Notes: generated from the letters alone by a model not told the origin. DNA of 64,000 bases from Bifidobacterium pseudocatenulatum DSM 20438 = JCM 1200 = LMG 10505 (GCF_001025215.1 NZ_AP012330.1:434001-498000), one strand, 5' to 3'. Shown: positions 1 to 10,851, counted from the stretch's first letter. Numbers and translations: made by a program.

Positions 1-2180
1 AGTGGATCGAGCACCCGTCCATCGAAGCCACCGGCGCCCTGATGAAGCATGATGGTATCGCCACCATCCTCGCCACCGGTGGCCCGGGCATGGTCAAGGC
101 GGCATATTCCTCCGGCAAGCCGGCCCTCGGCGTCGGCGCTGGCAACGCTCCGGCATATGTCGACAAGAACGTCGACATCGTGCGCGCCGCCAACGATCTG
201 GTGCTCTCCAAGCACTTCGATTACGGCATGATCTGCGCCACCGAGCAGGCCATCATCGCCGACAAGGAAGTCTACGCTCCGCTGATCAAGGAACTCAAGC
301 GCCGCAAGGCCTACTTCGTGAACGACGAAGAGAAGGCCAAGCTCGAGCAGTACATGTTCGGCTGCACCGCATATTCCGGCCAGACCCCGAAGCTCAACTC
401 TGTGGTGCCGGGCAAGTCCCCGCAGTACATCGCCAAGGCCGCAGGTTTTGAGATTCCGGAAGACGCCACCATTCTTGCCGCCGAGTGCAAGGAAGTCGGC
501 GAGAACGAGCCGTTGACCATGGAGAAGCTCGCTCCGGTCCAGGCCGTACTGAAGTCCGACAACAAGGAACAGGCCTTCGAAATGTGCGAAGCCATGCTCA
601 AGCATGGTGCAGGCCACACCGCAGCCATCCACACCAACGATCAGGCTCTGGTCCGCGAATACGGCCAGCGCATGCACGCATGCCGCATCATCTGGAACTC
701 TCCGAGCTCCCTCGGCGGCGTGGGCGACATCTACAACGCCATCGCACCGTCGCTGACCCTCGGCTGCGGCTCCTACGGCGGCAACTCCGTGTCTGGCAAC
801 GTTCAGGCAGTTAACCTTCTCAACATCAAGCGCATCGCTCGGAGGAACAACAACATGCAGTGGTTCAAGATTCCGGCCAAGACTTACTTCGAGCCGAACG
901 CCATCAAGTACCTGCGCGACATGTACGGCATCGAGAGGGCCGTCATCGTGTGCGATAAGGTCATGGAGCAGCTCGGTGTGGTCGACAAGATCATCGACCA
1001 GCTCCGCGCACGTTCCAACCGTGTGACCTTCCGCATCATCGACTACGTCGAGCCGGAACCGAGCGTCGAAACCGTCGAGCGCGGTGCCACCATGATGCGT
1101 GAGGAGTTCGAGCCGGACACCATCATCGCCGTCGGCGGTGGTTCCCCGATGGACGCCTCCAAGATCATGTGGCTGCTGTACGAGCACCCGGAAATCTCCT
1201 TCTCCGACGTGCGTGAGAAGTTCTTCGATATCCGTAAGCGCGCCTTCAAGATCCCGCCGCTGGGCAAGAAGGCCAAGCTCGTGTGCATCCCGACCTCTTC
1301 CGGCACCGGTTCCGAAGTCACGCCGTTCGCTGTGATCACCGATCACAAGACCGGCTACAAGTACCCGATCACCGATTACGCGCTGACCCCGTCCGTCGCC
1401 ATCGTCGATCCGGTGCTGGCGCGTACCCAGCCGCGCAAGCTCGCATCCGATGCTGGCTTCGACGCCCTGACCCACTCCTTCGAGGCTTACGTCTCCGTCT
1501 ATGCCAACGATTTCACCGATGGCATGGCGTTGCACGCGGCCAAGTTGATTTGGGACAACCTCGCCGAGTCCGTCAACGGCGAGCCGGGTGAAGACAAGAT
1601 CAAGGCCCAGGAGAAGATGCACAACGCCGCCACCATGGCCGGCATGGCATTCGGCTCCGCATTCCTCGGCATGTGCCACGGCATGGCCCACACCATCGGT
1701 GCCCTGTGCCACGTTGCCCATGGTCGTACCAACTCCATCCTGCTGCCGTACGTCATCCGCTACAACGGCTCCATTCCGGAGGAACCGACCAGCTGGCCGA
1801 AGTACAACAAGTACATCGCTCCGGAACGTTACCAGGAGATCGCCAAGAACCTTGGCGTGAACCCGGGCAAGACTCCGGAAGAGGGCGTTGAGAACCTGGC
1901 CAAGGCCGTCGAGGACTACCGCGACAACAAGCTCGGCATGAACAAGAGCTTCCAGGAGTGCGGTGTGGACGAGGACTACTTCTGGTCCATCCTCGATCAG
2001 ATCGGCATGCGTGCCTATGAGGATCAGTGCGCTCCGGCAAATCCGCGTATCCCGCAGATCGAGGATATGAAGGACATCGCCATCGCCGCATACTACGGCG
2101 TCAGCCAGGCCGAGGGGCACAAGCTGCGCGTCCAGCGTCAGGGCGAGGCCGCCACGGAAGAAGCTTCCGAGCGTGCATGA
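1..2180 (+). CDS. adhE: Bifunctional aldehyde-alcohol dehydrogenase AdhE (3' part)
   Basis: Partial gene whose reading frame is already open at base 3; about 185 N-terminal residues are missing compared with the usual ~910. AdhE reduces acetyl-CoA to acetaldehyde and then ethanol, regenerating NAD+ in fermentation. The aldehyde dehydrogenase part contains the catalytic Cys (codon at 234, context GMICATEQ). The iron-dependent alcohol dehydrogenase domain starts near base 855 and shows [10 protein letters not shown] (near 1135), [16 protein letters not shown] and [12 protein letters not shown], which supply NAD-binding and metal-ligand residues. The gene ends at a TGA followed by an intrinsic terminator. 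Family assignment is certain; the start lies outside the window. Confidence 0.97.
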   Translation, partial: WIEHPSIEATGALMKHDGIATILATGGPGMVKAAYSSGKPALGVGAGNAPAYVDKNVDIVRAANDLVLSKHFDYGMICATEQAIIADKEVYAPLIKELKRRKAYFVNDEEKAKLEQYMFGCTAYSGQTPKLNSVVPGKSPQYIAKAAGFEIPEDATILAAECKEVGENEPLTMEKLAPVQAVLKSDNKEQAFEMCEAMLKHGAGHTAAIHTNDQALVREYGQRMHACRIIWNSPSSLGGVGDIYNAIAPSLTLGCGSYGGNSVSGNVQAVNLLNIKRIARRNNNMQWFKIPAKTYFEPNAIKYLRDMYGIERAVIVCDKVMEQLGVVDKIIDQLRARSNRVTFRIIDYVEPEPSVETVERGATMMREEFEPDTIIAVGGGSPMDASKIMWLLYEHPEISFSDVREKFFDIRKRAFKIPPLGKKAKLVCIPTSSGTGSEVTPFAVITDHKTGYKYPITDYALTPSVAIVDPVLARTQPRKLASDAGFDALTHSFEAYVSVYANDFTDGMALHAAKLIWDNLAESVNGEPGEDKIKAQEKMHNAATMAGMAFGSAFLGMCHGMAHTIGALCHVAHGRTNSILLPYVIRYNGSIPEEPTSWPKYNKYIAPERYQEIAKNLGVNPGKTPEEGVENLAKAVEDYRDNKLGMNKSFQECGVDEDYFWSILDQIGMRAYEDQCAPANPRIPQIEDMKDIAIAAYYGVSQAEGHKLRVQRQGEAATEEASERA

Positions 2181-2254
2181 GTCGCTTCATGTATAGGCCA
2201 TCAGCAGTGACCTACATATAAGGTGCTTGCGTTATATCGGCAAGCATCATAGAT

Positions 2255-2300
2255 AACGAGGAATTTGGTTGGATTCGTTCAACCGGATTCCTCGTTTTTT
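2255..2300 (+). terminator. Intrinsic terminator of adhE
   Basis: Stem 2255-2271 pairs with 2280-2296 over 17 positions with two G-U pairs, an 8-base loop and a run of T to 2300. It lies 75 bases after the adhE stop. Confidence 0.9.
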
Positions 2301-2657
2301 ATATGTGGAAAAGCATTTTCGGATGATGCTGCAGTATGATCGCAACAGACGATCGGCAATGTGCATCTCATTCGTTTTCAGGGACTTGAAAACAGGACTT
2401 GAGACCGCGACACGCGAGGATTTCTTAAGACTACCCCTGATGCTTAAATAAAGAAGTTGCCTGATTTTAGGGCTCGCAAATTGGAATTAAAAAAGCGAGC
2501 GTGGCACAGTGATCACGAGAGTGAAAACTGCATGGCTGCGCACTGATGTGGTATGACCACGGAACTTCCACGGTTTCGGGGGTCTTCTGCGCCGGTGCCC
2601 TTTGAGAAGCAGGCTGGTAAACAGTAACTAACGAATCGCTAGAAAGGGCGGAAGGCA
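2301..2657 (+). other. Intergenic region and probable S10 operon leader
   Basis: No credible gene. A small open frame beginning at 2269 overlaps the adhE terminator and has no family resemblance. The region should hold the promoter and 5' leader of the ribosomal protein operon, but I cannot fix a promoter with confidence. Two small inverted repeats are visible: GGCTCGC (2471-2477) with GCGAGC (2495-2500), and GTGGT (2548-2552) with ACCAC (2556-2560). Either could be part of a leader structure; no L4-binding site can be recognised by eye. Confidence 0.4.
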
Positions 2658-2966
2658 ATGGCGGGACAGAAAATCCGCATCAGGCTTAAGTCCTATGACC
2701 ATGAGGTCATCGACCAATCGGCGAAGAAGATCGTCGAAACGGTGACGAACGCGGGCGCAACTGTGGTTGGCCCGGTTCCGCTCCCGACCGAGAAGAACGT
2801 GTTCGTCGTTATCCGTTCTCCTCACAAGTACAAGGATTCTCGCGAGCATTTCGAGATGCGTACTCATAAGCGTCTCATCGACATTGTGGACCCGACCCCG
2901 AAGGCCGTGGATTCCCTTATGCACATTGATCTGCCCGCAGATGTGAACATCGAGATCAAGCTGTAA
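2658..2966 (+). CDS. rpsJ: 30S ribosomal protein S10
   Basis: First gene of the S10 operon, 102 residues, the family's usual length. S10 sits in the head of the small subunit and, in other bacteria, also joins transcription antitermination complexes with NusB. The protein starts [19 protein letters not shown] and carries the conserved PLPTEKNVF and [20 protein letters not shown] segments. The ATG is preceded by a purine-rich AAGGGCGGAAGG site. rplC follows after 17 bases. Confidence 0.97.
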   Translation: MAGQKIRIRLKSYDHEVIDQSAKKIVETVTNAGATVVGPVPLPTEKNVFVVIRSPHKYKDSREHFEMRTHKRLIDIVDPTPKAVDSLMHIDLPADVNIEIKL

Positions 2967-2983
2967 GGGAGGAGGGAACCATT

Positions 2984-3625
2984 ATGTCTAATCGCACCGC
3001 ACTGCTGGGCAAGAAGCTCGGCATGTCTCAGGTCTGGGACGAGAACGGTTTCTTCGTTCCTGTGACCCTCGTTGACGTCTCCACCAACGTGGTGACTGCT
3101 GTCAAGTCCGAAGAGTCCGACGGCTACAAGGCTGTTCAGCTTGGCTACGGCCAGGTTGACCCGACCAAGGTGACTAAGCCGCTTGCCGGCCACTTCGCCA
3201 AGGCTGGCGTCACCCCGCGTCGTCACCTCGCTGAGGTCCGCACCGATAACGCCGAAGAGTTCGAGCCGGGTCAGGAGCTGACCGCTGAGCTGTTCCCGGA
3301 GGGCACCCTGGTCGATGTGACCGGTACCACCAAGGGCAAGGGCTTCGCAGGCACCATCAAGCGCTGGGGCTTCAAGTCCTATCGTCGTACCCACGGCTCT
3401 CACAAGAACGAGCGTCGTCCTGGCTCTGTTGGCGCATGCGCTACCCCGAGCCGTATCCTCAAGGGCAAGCGTATGGCTGGCCGCATGGGTCATGTAACCA
3501 ACACCACGCTGAACCTCACCATCGTTTCGTCGGATGTTGAGAACGGCGTGCTCGCCATCAAGGGCGCCATCCCGGGCCCGAAGGGCAGCATCGTTCTCGT
3601 CCGTTCGGCAGTGAAGGGAGCCTGA
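2984..3625 (+). CDS. rplC: 50S ribosomal protein L3
   Basis: L3 (213 residues) binds 23S rRNA early in 50S assembly and reaches towards the peptidyl transferase centre. The sequence begins MSNRTALLGKKLGMSQVWDE and has the characteristic central extension KGKGFAGTIKRWGF...THGSHKNERRPGSVG. The start is preceded by GGGAGGAGGG, a strong ribosome binding site. It lies between rpsJ and rplD in the normal S10 order. Confidence 0.97.
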   Translation: MSNRTALLGKKLGMSQVWDENGFFVPVTLVDVSTNVVTAVKSEESDGYKAVQLGYGQVDPTKVTKPLAGHFAKAGVTPRRHLAEVRTDNAEEFEPGQELTAELFPEGTLVDVTGTTKGKGFAGTIKRWGFKSYRRTHGSHKNERRPGSVGACATPSRILKGKRMAGRMGHVTNTTLNLTIVSSDVENGVLAIKGAIPGPKGSIVLVRSAVKGA

Positions 3626-3631
3626 TAAATC

Positions 3632-4297
3632 ATGGCAAACGTTACTCTGAACGTTACCGATAACCAGGGCAATGCAGCCGGAACCGTTGAGGCTCCGGCT
3701 GAGATCTTCGGCTTCTCCGCCGAAGAAGTCCAGTCCCGTATCCCGCTGATCCACCAGGTTGTGGTGGCCCAGCGCGCCGCTGCTCGTCAGGGCACTCATG
3801 CCACCAAGACTCGCGGTATGGTTTCCGGCGGTGGCCGCAAGCCGTGGAAGCAGAAGGGCACCGGTCGTGCTCGTCAGGGCTCCATTCGTGCACCGCAGTG
3901 GTACCACGGTGGCACCGTGTTCGGTCCGCAGCCGCGTGACTACTCCCAGCGCACCCCGAAGAAGATGAAGGCCGCTGCTCTCAAGTACGTGCTTTCCGAT
4001 CGCGCCAACGCAGGTCGCGTGGCAGTCGTGGACTTCGGCGTTTCCGAAGCCCCGTCCACCAAGGCCGCTGTTGCCGCTCTTACCCCGGTGACCGAGAACA
4101 AGTTCACCACCGTGGTGCTCTCTCGCGAGAATGTGAACGAATGGCTTTCCGTTCGTAACATCCCGACCGTTCACCCGATCTTCGCCGATCAGCTCAACAC
4201 GTACGATGTGGTCACCGCTCAGTACGTGGTCTTCTCCAAGGAAGGCTTCGACGCTTTCCTTGCTGCGAAGGCTGAGCCGGCTGCAAAGGAGGCCTGA
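3632..4297 (+). CDS. rplD: 50S ribosomal protein L4
   Basis: L4 (221 residues) lines the peptide exit tunnel and in enterobacteria represses its own S10 operon; whether that holds here cannot be seen. The tunnel loop is recognisable as [19 protein letters not shown] with [13 protein letters not shown] after it. Six bases separate it from rplC, so the two are surely cotranscribed. The C-terminal tail is short and alanine/lysine rich. Confidence 0.97.
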   Translation: MANVTLNVTDNQGNAAGTVEAPAEIFGFSAEEVQSRIPLIHQVVVAQRAAARQGTHATKTRGMVSGGGRKPWKQKGTGRARQGSIRAPQWYHGGTVFGPQPRDYSQRTPKKMKAAALKYVLSDRANAGRVAVVDFGVSEAPSTKAAVAALTPVTENKFTTVVLSRENVNEWLSVRNIPTVHPIFADQLNTYDVVTAQYVVFSKEGFDAFLAAKAEPAAKEA

Positions 4298-4302
4298 TTT
4301 TC

Positions 4303-4599
4303 ATGGTCGCTATTCACAAGCCCGCACACGACATCATCCTCAAGCCTGTCGTTTCTGAGAAGAGCTACGCTCTGTCCGATCGCGGTCAGTACACCTTCGT
4401 GGTGGCCCCGAACGCGAACAAGGTCCAGATCAAGCAGGCAATCGAAGAGATCTTCAATGTCAAGGTGACGAACGTCAACACCCTCAACCGCGCCGGCAAG
4501 CGTCAGCGCACCCGCAACGGTTTCGGCCAGCGCGTCAATCAGAAGCGCGCTATCGTGACCGTCGCCGAGGGCCAGACGATCGACATCTTCGGTAACTGA
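4303..4599 (+). CDS. rplW: 50S ribosomal protein L23
   Basis: L23 (98 residues) sits at the exit of the peptide tunnel and is the docking point for trigger factor and signal recognition particle. The segments [13 protein letters not shown] and [21 protein letters not shown] are typical. It starts five bases after the rplD stop and precedes rplB, as in all S10 operons. Confidence 0.96.
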   Translation: MVAIHKPAHDIILKPVVSEKSYALSDRGQYTFVVAPNANKVQIKQAIEEIFNVKVTNVNTLNRAGKRQRTRNGFGQRVNQKRAIVTVAEGQTIDIFGN

Positions 4600-4635
4600 A
4601 GGCTAGCCGAGAAAAGTTAAAGGAAGAACTAGATT

Positions 4636-5466
4636 ATGGCTATCCGCGTTTATAAGCCGACGACTGCAGGCCGCCGTAACGCGTCCGTCTCGGACTTCTC
4701 CGAGCTTACGCGTTCCACGCCTGAGAAGTCGCTGGTTCGCAAACTCAGCAAGACTGGCGGTCGTAACTCCTACGGCCGTATGACCTCCCGTCATCGTGGC
4801 GGCGGTCACAAGCGCCAGTACCGTCTCATCGACTTCAAGCGTTGGGACAAGGACGGCGTGCCGGCAACGGTCGCTCACATTGAGTACGACCCGAACCGTT
4901 CCGCTCGCATCGCACTGCTGCACTACGCAGATGGTGAGAAGCGTTACATCATCGCTCCGGAAGGCATCAAGCAGGGTGACGTCATCGAGACCGGCGCCCA
5001 GGCTGATATCAAGCCGGGCAACAACCTGCCGCTGCGCAACATCCCGACTGGTACCGTGGTGCACGCGATTGAGCTCCGCCCGCTGGGTGGCGCCAAGATC
5101 GCTCGTTCCGCAGGTGCTTCCGTGCAGCTCGTCGCCAAGGATGGCGCTTACGCCCAGCTGCGTATGCCGTCCGGCGAAATCCGCAACGTGGATGCTCGCT
5201 GCCGCGCAACCGTTGGTGAGGTCGGCAACTCTGATCACGCCAACATCCAGCTCGGTAAGGCAGGTCGTGCACGTTGGATGGGCAAGCGCCCGATCACCCG
5301 TGGTGAATCCATGAACCCTGTCGATCACCCGCACGGCGGTCGTACCCGCGGTGGCAAGCCGCCGGTTTCTCCGTGGGGCAAGGGCGAGGTTCGTACCCGC
5401 CGTCCGAAGAAGGCTTCGAACAAGATGATTGTTCGTCGTCGCCCGAATGGTAAGAACCGTAAGTAA
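4636..5466 (+). CDS. rplB: 50S ribosomal protein L2
   Basis: L2 (276 residues) is needed for subunit joining and for peptidyl transferase activity. The N-terminal [17 protein letters not shown], the central [17 protein letters not shown] and the C-terminal [22 protein letters not shown] with its essential histidine are all present. A GGAAGAAC-type site precedes the ATG. It is the largest protein gene of the operon before rpsS. Confidence 0.98.
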   Translation: MAIRVYKPTTAGRRNASVSDFSELTRSTPEKSLVRKLSKTGGRNSYGRMTSRHRGGGHKRQYRLIDFKRWDKDGVPATVAHIEYDPNRSARIALLHYADGEKRYIIAPEGIKQGDVIETGAQADIKPGNNLPLRNIPTGTVVHAIELRPLGGAKIARSAGASVQLVAKDGAYAQLRMPSGEIRNVDARCRATVGEVGNSDHANIQLGKAGRARWMGKRPITRGESMNPVDHPHGGRTRGGKPPVSPWGKGEVRTRRPKKASNKMIVRRRPNGKNRK

Positions 5467-5481
5467 GGGAGTGTCGAGTAG

Positions 5482-5760
5482 ATGACTCGTAGCATCAAGA
5501 AGGGCCCCTTCGTCGACGCCCACCTGCAGAAGAAAGTCGACGAGCAGAACGAGAAGGGTACGCACAACGTCATCAAGACGTGGTCCCGTCGTTCGATGAT
5601 CACCCCTGATTTCATCGGACACACCTTCGCCGTTCACGATGGCCGCAAGCACGTTCCGGTGTTCGTCACCGAATCCATGGTTGGCCACAAGCTCGGTGAG
5701 TTCGCCCCGACCAAGACCTTCAAGGGTCATGTGAAGGACGACAAGAAGGCACGCCGCTAA
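5482..5760 (+). CDS. rpsS: 30S ribosomal protein S19
   Basis: S19 (92 residues) forms a head complex with S13 near the decoding site. The protein starts [19 protein letters not shown] and contains [29 protein letters not shown] and GEFAPT, all diagnostic. It lies 15 bases after rplB, and the ATG is preceded by AAGGGAGTG. Confidence 0.97.
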   Translation: MTRSIKKGPFVDAHLQKKVDEQNEKGTHNVIKTWSRRSMITPDFIGHTFAVHDGRKHVPVFVTESMVGHKLGEFAPTKTFKGHVKDDKKARR

Positions 5761-5776
5761 AGGAGAGTAAGGACAC

Positions 5777-6136
5777 ATGGAAGCTAAAGCAATCGCTCGT
5801 CACGTCCGCGTGACGCCGCGCAAGGCTCGCCGTATGGTCGACCTCATCCGAGGCAAGAAGGCGACCGAAGCCATCACCATTCTGAAGTTCGCTCCGCAGG
5901 ACGCATCCCTTCCGGTGCGTAAGGTCCTAGAGAGCGCCATCGCGAACGCTCGCGTGAAGGCCGACAAGGCCGGCGAACCGTTCCGTGAGAACGACCTGGT
6001 CGTGAAGGAGACCTATGTGGACGAAGGCGTGACGCTCAAGCGTTTCCGCGCTCGTGCACAGGGCCGTGCCGCTCGTATCAACAAGCGCACCAGCCACATC
6101 ACGGTCGTCGTCGCTAACAAGGAAGGAAACCGCTAA
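5777..6136 (+). CDS. rplV: 50S ribosomal protein L22
   Basis: L22 (119 residues) forms part of the exit tunnel; its beta-hairpin is the site of macrolide resistance changes in other bacteria. The N-terminal [21 protein letters not shown] and C-terminal [20 protein letters not shown] segments are conserved. An AAAGGAGAG ribosome binding site precedes the start, and the stop is two bases from rpsC. Confidence 0.97.
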   Translation: MEAKAIARHVRVTPRKARRMVDLIRGKKATEAITILKFAPQDASLPVRKVLESAIANARVKADKAGEPFRENDLVVKETYVDEGVTLKRFRARAQGRAARINKRTSHITVVVANKEGNR

Positions 6137-6138
6137 AG

Positions 6139-6942
6139 ATGGGTCAGAAGATCAATCCGTTTGGCTACCGCCTGGGAATCACTGAGAGCCATCGTTCCAA
6201 GTGGTTCTCCGATTCCAACAAGGTCGGCGAACGCTACCGCGACTTCGTTCTCGAAGATGACGTCATCCGCAAGGCCATGAGCAAGGATCTCGAGCGTGCG
6301 GGCGTGTCCCGTATCGTCATCGAGCGTACCCGCGACCGCGTGCGTGTGGACATCCACACCGCTCGCCCGGGCATCGTCATCGGCCGCCGTGGTGCTGAAG
6401 CTGAGCGCGTTCGCGCCAAGCTTGAGAAGCTCACCGGCAAGCAGGTCCAGCTCAACATCTTCGAAGTGAAGAACGCAGCACTGGACGCCCAGCTCGTCGC
6501 ACAGGGCATCGCTGAGCAGCTCACCAACCGCGTGACCTTCCGTCGCGCGATGCGTAAGGCCCAGCAGGATGCCATGCGTGCAGGCGCCAAGGGTATTCGT
6601 ATCAAGCTCTCCGGCCGCCTTGGTGGCGCCGAAATGAGCCGTTCCGAGTTCTATCGCGAGGGTCGCGTTCCGCTGCAGACCCTGCGCGCCCTCATCGATT
6701 ACGGCTTCTTCGAAGCCAAGACCACTTACGGCCGTATCGGCGTGAAGGTCTGGATCTACAAGGGTGACATGACCGAGCGTGAGTTCGAAGAGCAGCAGGC
6801 ACAGCAGAGCAACAACCGCCAGGGTCGCCGCGGCGATCGCCGTCCGCGTCGTGGCCAGCGCAATGCTGCCCCGCAGCAGAACGCAGCAGCAGAGGCTCCG
6901 GCCGCAGCTGAGGCACCTGCCGCAACGGAAACGAAGGAGTGA
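6139..6942 (+). CDS. rpsC: 30S ribosomal protein S3
   Basis: S3 (267 residues) lies at the mRNA entry channel and helps unwind mRNA. The start [14 protein letters not shown], the KH domain with [21 protein letters not shown], and the C-terminal [27 protein letters not shown] are diagnostic. It ends in a low-complexity tail rich in Arg, Gln, Ala and Glu (about residues 210-267), longer than in E. coli, as is common in Actinobacteria. It follows rplV by two bases. Confidence 0.97.
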   Translation: MGQKINPFGYRLGITESHRSKWFSDSNKVGERYRDFVLEDDVIRKAMSKDLERAGVSRIVIERTRDRVRVDIHTARPGIVIGRRGAEAERVRAKLEKLTGKQVQLNIFEVKNAALDAQLVAQGIAEQLTNRVTFRRAMRKAQQDAMRAGAKGIRIKLSGRLGGAEMSRSEFYREGRVPLQTLRALIDYGFFEAKTTYGRIGVKVWIYKGDMTEREFEEQQAQQSNNRQGRRGDRRPRRGQRNAAPQQNAAAEAPAAAEAPAATETKE

Positions 6943-6950
6943 GCTGAGAA

Positions 6951-7370
6951 ATGCTTATCCCAAAGAGAACCAAGTATCGTAAGCAGCACCGTCCGGTCCG
7001 CCGTGGCATGTCCAAGGGCGGAAACGAGATCGCATTCGGCGATTTCGGTATCCAGGCTCTGGCTCCAGCTTATGTGACCAACCGCCAGATCGAGGCCGCT
7101 CGTATTGCCATGACCCGCTACATCAAGCGTGGTGGCCGCGTGTGGATCACGATCTTCCCGGATCGTCCGCTGACCAAGAAGCCGCTTGGCACCCGAATGG
7201 GTTCCGGTAAGGGTACTCCGGAATTCTGGATCGCTAACGTCCACCCGGGTCGCGTTATGTTCGAGATCGGTGGCGTGTCCGAGGATGTCGCTCGCGAGGC
7301 TCTGCGCCGCGCAATCGACAAGCTCCCTATGAAGTGCCGTGTTATTGCTCGTGAAGGCGGTGACATCTGA
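6951..7370 (+). CDS. rplP: 50S ribosomal protein L16
   Basis: L16 (139 residues) helps position tRNA in the A and P sites. It starts [15 protein letters not shown] and contains [32 protein letters not shown] and [12 protein letters not shown], all strongly conserved. Its TGA overlaps the ATG of rpmC by one base, so the pair is translationally coupled. Confidence 0.97.
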   Translation: MLIPKRTKYRKQHRPVRRGMSKGGNEIAFGDFGIQALAPAYVTNRQIEAARIAMTRYIKRGGRVWITIFPDRPLTKKPLGTRMGSGKGTPEFWIANVHPGRVMFEIGGVSEDVAREALRRAIDKLPMKCRVIAREGGDI

Positions 7371-7627
7371 TGGCAGTCGGAACTGCAGACTACACCATGA
7401 AGAATCTGAACGAGAAGACCAACGAGGAGATCGAGGGCTTCCTCAAGAAGTCCAAGGAAGAGCTGTTCAACCTGCGCTTCCAGTCCGCGACCGGTCAGCT
7501 CGAAAACACCGCCCGCCTCAAGGCGGTCAAGCACGACATCGCCAGGATGTACACCGTCCTGCGCGAGCGTGAGCTCGGCATCAGCCAGGCCCCCGAGGCG
7601 ACCGAAACGAAAGCTGAGGAGAAGTAA
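7370..7627 (+). CDS. rpmC: 50S ribosomal protein L29
   Basis: L29 (85 residues) is a small helical protein near the tunnel exit. The conserved core [34 protein letters not shown] spans residues 10-45. The protein carries short acidic/alanine-rich extensions at both ends compared with the 63-residue E. coli form. An internal Met at residue 7 (MKNLNEK) is a possible alternative start, but the one-base overlap with rplP favours the upstream ATG. It overlaps rpsQ by one base. Confidence 0.94.
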   Translation: MAVGTADYTMKNLNEKTNEEIEGFLKKSKEELFNLRFQSATGQLENTARLKAVKHDIARMYTVLRERELGISQAPEATETKAEEK

Positions 7628-7887
7628 TGGCTGAAGAGCGTAACTTCCGCAAGGTTCGTCGCGGTTACGTCGTGTCCGATAAGATGGACAAGACGATTTC
7701 CGTCGAGCTCGAGCAGCGTTCGACCCACCCGCTGTACGGCAAGGTCGTGCGTTCCACTCGTACGGTCAAGGTCCATGATGAACACAACGAGGCTCACATT
7801 GGCGACCTCGTGAGTATTATGGAGACTCGGCCCCTGAGCAAGACCAAGCGTTGGCGTCTCGATAGCATCATCGAGCGCGCTAAGTAA
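7627..7887 (+). CDS. rpsQ: 30S ribosomal protein S17
   Basis: S17 (86 residues) is a primary 16S rRNA binder of the OB-fold. [19 protein letters not shown] and [19 protein letters not shown] with the end segment [11 protein letters not shown] identify it. It is the last gene of the S10 block; a 91-base gap with a very stable hairpin separates it from rplN. Confidence 0.97.
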   Translation: MAEERNFRKVRRGYVVSDKMDKTISVELEQRSTHPLYGKVVRSTRTVKVHDEHNEAHIGDLVSIMETRPLSKTKRWRLDSIIERAK

Positions 7888-7912
7888 ATAAGTTCGGCAA
7901 GGCTCCGTGAGT

Positions 7913-7945
7913 CACCCCGCCTGCTTCAAGCAGGCAGGCGGGGTG
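7913..7945 (+). terminator. GC-rich hairpin between rpsQ and rplN, no U-tract
   Basis: CACCCCGCCTGC (7913-7924) pairs perfectly with GCAGGCGGGGTG (7934-7945) over 12 bp with a 9-base loop. No run of T follows, so it is not a standard intrinsic terminator. It may be a partial terminator, a pause, or an mRNA processing/stability element at the S10-spc boundary. Confidence 0.5.
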
Positions 7946-7978
7946 CTTGGGGAGAACCAGCTCGGCTAAGGAGAATCA

Positions 7979-8347
7979 ATGATTCAGCAGGAAACGCGGC
8001 TTCATGTCGCCGACAACACGGGTGCGAAGGAACTCCTCGCCATCCGAGTGCTCGGCGGATCGAAGCGACGCTATGCCGGCATCGGCGACGTGATCGTCGC
8101 CTCCGTCAAGGACGCCATCCCTGGCGGGTCGGTCAAGAAGGGCGACGTCGTCAAGGCTGTCGTCGTCCGCACTGTCAAGGAGCACCGTCGTGTGGACGGC
8201 TCCTACATCAAGTTCGACGAGAACGCCGCCGTCATTCTCGGCTCTGGCCGTGAACCGAAGGGCACTCGTATCTTCGGACCGGTCGGTCGTGAACTGCGCG
8301 ACAAGCGCTTCATGAAGATCGTGTCCCTCGCCCCGGAGGTGATCTGA
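7979..8347 (+). CDS. rplN: 50S ribosomal protein L14
   Basis: First gene of the spc block. L14 (122 residues) takes part in the B8 bridge between the subunits. [20 protein letters not shown] and the tail [23 protein letters not shown] are diagnostic. The ATG is preceded by a TAAGGAGAAT ribosome binding site. rplX starts one base after its stop. Confidence 0.97.
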
Positions 8348-8348
8348 C

Positions 8349-8684
8349 ATGGCAGCCAAGATTAAGAGCGGCGACCTGGTCAAGGTCATCCGCGGCAAGG
8401 ATCGCGGCAAGGAAGGCACCGTCAAGCAGGTGCTCAAGGACGATCGTTTGATCGTTGAAGGCGTGCAGATCGTCAAGAAGCACGTTCGCGCTACGCAGCA
8501 GGGCCAGCAGGCCGGCATCGTGGCTGTCGAGGCTCCGATTCATCGCTCCAACGTGATGGTCATCGATCCGGAGACCAAGCAGCCGACCCGCGTGCGCATC
8601 GTCGAAAAGGAAGAGGCTCGCGACGGCAAGGTGAAGACCGTGCGTGTGCGTGTTGCCAAGAAGTCCGGAAAGGAGCTGGCATGA
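8349..8684 (+). CDS. rplX: 50S ribosomal protein L24
   Basis: L24 (111 residues) initiates 50S assembly by binding the 5' end of 23S rRNA. The KOW motif [18 protein letters not shown] is at residues 5-22, and the C-terminal part carries [17 protein letters not shown]. Its 3' end overlaps the rplE start by four bases (ATGA), implying coupled translation. Confidence 0.96.
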
Positions 8685-9253
8685 CCGATACCACTGTCGA
8701 AGCGCCGGCAACTCCGCGCTTGAAGCAAAAGTATAACGAGCAGATCGTGCCGGAGCTGGAGAAGGAATTCCACTACTCCAACCCGATGCAGGTTGCTCGC
8801 GTCCAGAAGGTCGTCGTCTCCATGGGCGTTGGCGCCGCTGCTCGCGACTCCAAGCTCATCGAAGGCGCCGTCAAGGACCTCACCCTGATCACCGGCCAGA
8901 AGCCGAAGATCACCAAGGCCAAGAAGTCCGTCGCACAGTTCCACCTGCGTGAAGGCCAGGCCATCGGCGCTTACGTCACCCTGCGTGGCGAGCGCATGTG
9001 GGAGTTCCTGGATCGCCTTCTGACCATGGCTCTGCCGCGTATCCGCGATTTCCGTGGCATCAACGGCAACCAGTTCGACGGTCAGGGCAACTACAACTTT
9101 GGTCTCACCGAGCAGTCCATGTTCCACGAGATCGATCCGGATTCGATCGATCACCAGCGCGGTATGGATATCACCGTGGTGACCAGCACCAAGGACGACA
9201 AGGAAGCTCGCGTGCTCCTGAAGCATCTCGGCTTCCCCTTCAAGGAGAACTGA
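8681..9253 (+). CDS. rplE: 50S ribosomal protein L5
   Basis: L5 (190 residues) binds 5S rRNA and contacts P-site tRNA. Conserved segments are [57 protein letters not shown] and [20 protein letters not shown]. An N-terminal extension ([11 protein letters not shown]...) is typical of Actinobacteria. It overlaps rplX by four bases and is followed closely by the S14 gene. Confidence 0.97.
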
Positions 9254-9254
9254 T

Positions 9255-9440
9255 ATGGCAAAAACCGCTCTTAAGAACAAGGCGGCCGCTAAGCCGAAGT
9301 TCAAGGTGCGCGCTTACACGCGTTGCCAGGTCTGCGGTCGTCCTCACTCCGTCTACCGCAAGTTCGGCCTTTGCCGCATCTGCCTTCGTGAGAAGGCCCA
9401 CCGCGGCGAGCTGCCCGGCGTTACGAAGTCCAGTTGGTAA
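9255..9440 (+). CDS. rpsN: 30S ribosomal protein S14, zinc-binding type Z
   Basis: A 61-residue S14 with two CXXC pairs (CQVCGR and CRICLR), which is the zinc-containing form. S14 belongs to the small subunit head. The type Z form lies in the spc operon between rplE and rpsH, as in Bacillus and Actinobacteria. It starts one base after the rplE stop. An 84-base gap precedes rpsH. Confidence 0.96.
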   Translation: MAKTALKNKAAAKPKFKVRAYTRCQVCGRPHSVYRKFGLCRICLREKAHRGELPGVTKSSW

Positions 9441-9524
9441 ATAACGACGCTGAAGGTCCGCGGCCCAATCGCTGAAAAGCGTGCGGGCGGCGGAAACCAC
9501 GGCGAGAAAGGGCAATAAGCCCAA

Positions 9525-9923
9525 ATGACAATGACAGATCCGATCGCAGACATGCTTACGCGTCTGCGTAATGCGAGCGCGGCAAAGCACGAAACCGTGG
9601 ATATGCCGTACTCCAAGTTCAAGGCGAACATCGCCGAGATTCTGAAGCGCGAAGGCTACATCAAGGACTTCACCGCTAAGGAAGCCAAGGTCGGCCAGAC
9701 TCTCGAGGTCACCCTCAAGTATGGTCCGAACGGCGAGCGTTCCATCCAGGGCATCAAGCGCATCTCCAAGCCGGGCCTGCGTCGTTACGCAAAGTCCGAT
9801 GCTCTGCCGATGCCGCTCGGTGGCCTTGGCATCGCAATCATCTCGACTAGCTCGGGACTGCTGACCCAGAAGGAATGCCTCGACCGAGGCATCGGCGGCG
9901 AAATCGTCGCTTTCGTTTGGTGA
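9525..9923 (+). CDS. rpsH: 30S ribosomal protein S8
   Basis: S8 (132 residues) binds the central domain of 16S rRNA; in E. coli it represses the spc operon. [17 protein letters not shown] and the C-terminal [26 protein letters not shown] are diagnostic. An AGAAAGGG site lies about 14 bases before the chosen ATG; the second ATG (residue 3) is even further away, so the upstream start is kept. Confidence 0.96.
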   Translation: MTMTDPIADMLTRLRNASAAKHETVDMPYSKFKANIAEILKREGYIKDFTAKEAKVGQTLEVTLKYGPNGERSIQGIKRISKPGLRRYAKSDALPMPLGGLGIAIISTSSGLLTQKECLDRGIGGEIVAFVW

Positions 9924-9940
9924 GAAAGGAGAGCTGAAAC

Positions 9941-10480
9941 ATGGCATCGCATATTGGTAAGCTCCCCGTCACCATTCCTGCTGGCGTGGAAGTTAAGATC
10001 GACGGTCAGTCCTTCACCGCCAAGGGCGCTAAGGGCACTGACTCCTACGAGATTCCGGAAGGCATCACCGCTCAGGTCGAAGGCAACGAGATCATCCTCG
10101 TCCCGGCTGACGATCTGCGCCCGACCCGTGCAAAGCACGGCCTGGCTCGTTCCATTGTGGCGAGCATGGTCAAGGGCGTGCACGAGGGCTATGCCAAGAC
10201 CCTGGATATCGTCGGCACCGGTTACCGTGCTCAGGCGAAGGGTAAGGGTATCGAGTTCTCCCTCGGTTATTCCCACACCATCACCGTTGAGCCGCCGGAA
10301 GGCATCGAGTTCGAACTGCCGAACCCGAATCAGGTGATCGTCAAGGGTATCGACAAGCAGGCTGTCGGCCAGTGCGCCGCTAACATCCGCAAGCTTCGCG
10401 CTCCGGAACCCTACAAGGGCAAGGGCGTCAAGTACTCGGATGAACGCATCCTGCGCAAGGCTGGAAAGGCTGGTAAGTAA
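9941..10480 (+). CDS. rplF: 50S ribosomal protein L6
   Basis: L6 (179 residues) is near the GTPase-associated centre. It starts [17 protein letters not shown] and has [31 protein letters not shown] and [21 protein letters not shown]. An AAAGGAGAG site lies 10 bases before the ATG. The last base of its stop codon is the first base of the rplR start. Confidence 0.97.
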   Translation: MASHIGKLPVTIPAGVEVKIDGQSFTAKGAKGTDSYEIPEGITAQVEGNEIILVPADDLRPTRAKHGLARSIVASMVKGVHEGYAKTLDIVGTGYRAQAKGKGIEFSLGYSHTITVEPPEGIEFELPNPNQVIVKGIDKQAVGQCAANIRKLRAPEPYKGKGVKYSDERILRKAGKAGK

Positions 10481-10851
10481 TGAGCGTCCAGATTTTCGGT
10501 AAGGGCAAGAAGGTCGCGCTCCAGCGCCGTCACGCTCGTCTGCGCAAGCGTATCAGCGGTACCCCGGAGCTCCCGCGTCTGGTGGTTACCCGTTCCAACC
10601 GTCACATGGTTGCCCAGATCATCGACGACACCAAGGGCATTACCTTGGTGAGCGAATCCACTCTGATGAGCGATTTCGCTGGTTTTGAGGGCACCAAGAC
10701 CGAAGCCGCCAAGAAGGTCGGCGAACTGATTGCCAAGAAGGCTCAGGACGCAGGCATCACCGCGGTTGTGTTCGATCGTGGCGGCAACAAGTATCATGGC
10801 CGCGTCGCAGCTGTCGCTGAAGGCGCCCGCGAGGGAGGTCTGGCACTGTGA
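10480..10851 (+). CDS. rplR: 50S ribosomal protein L18
   Basis: L18 (123 residues) binds 5S rRNA with L5 and L25. [26 protein letters not shown] and [25 protein letters not shown] are conserved. It overlaps rplF by one base and rpsE by four bases, so translation of the three genes appears coupled. Confidence 0.97.
   Translation: MSVQIFGKGKKVALQRRHARLRKRISGTPELPRLVVTRSNRHMVAQIIDDTKGITLVSESTLMSDFAGFEGTKTEAAKKVGELIAKKAQDAGITAVVFDRGGNKYHGRVAAVAEGAREGGLAL

Noticed and set aside
2269..2451. A 60-codon open frame after adhE
   Set aside because: It begins inside the adhE terminator, lacks a ribosome binding site and resembles no family.
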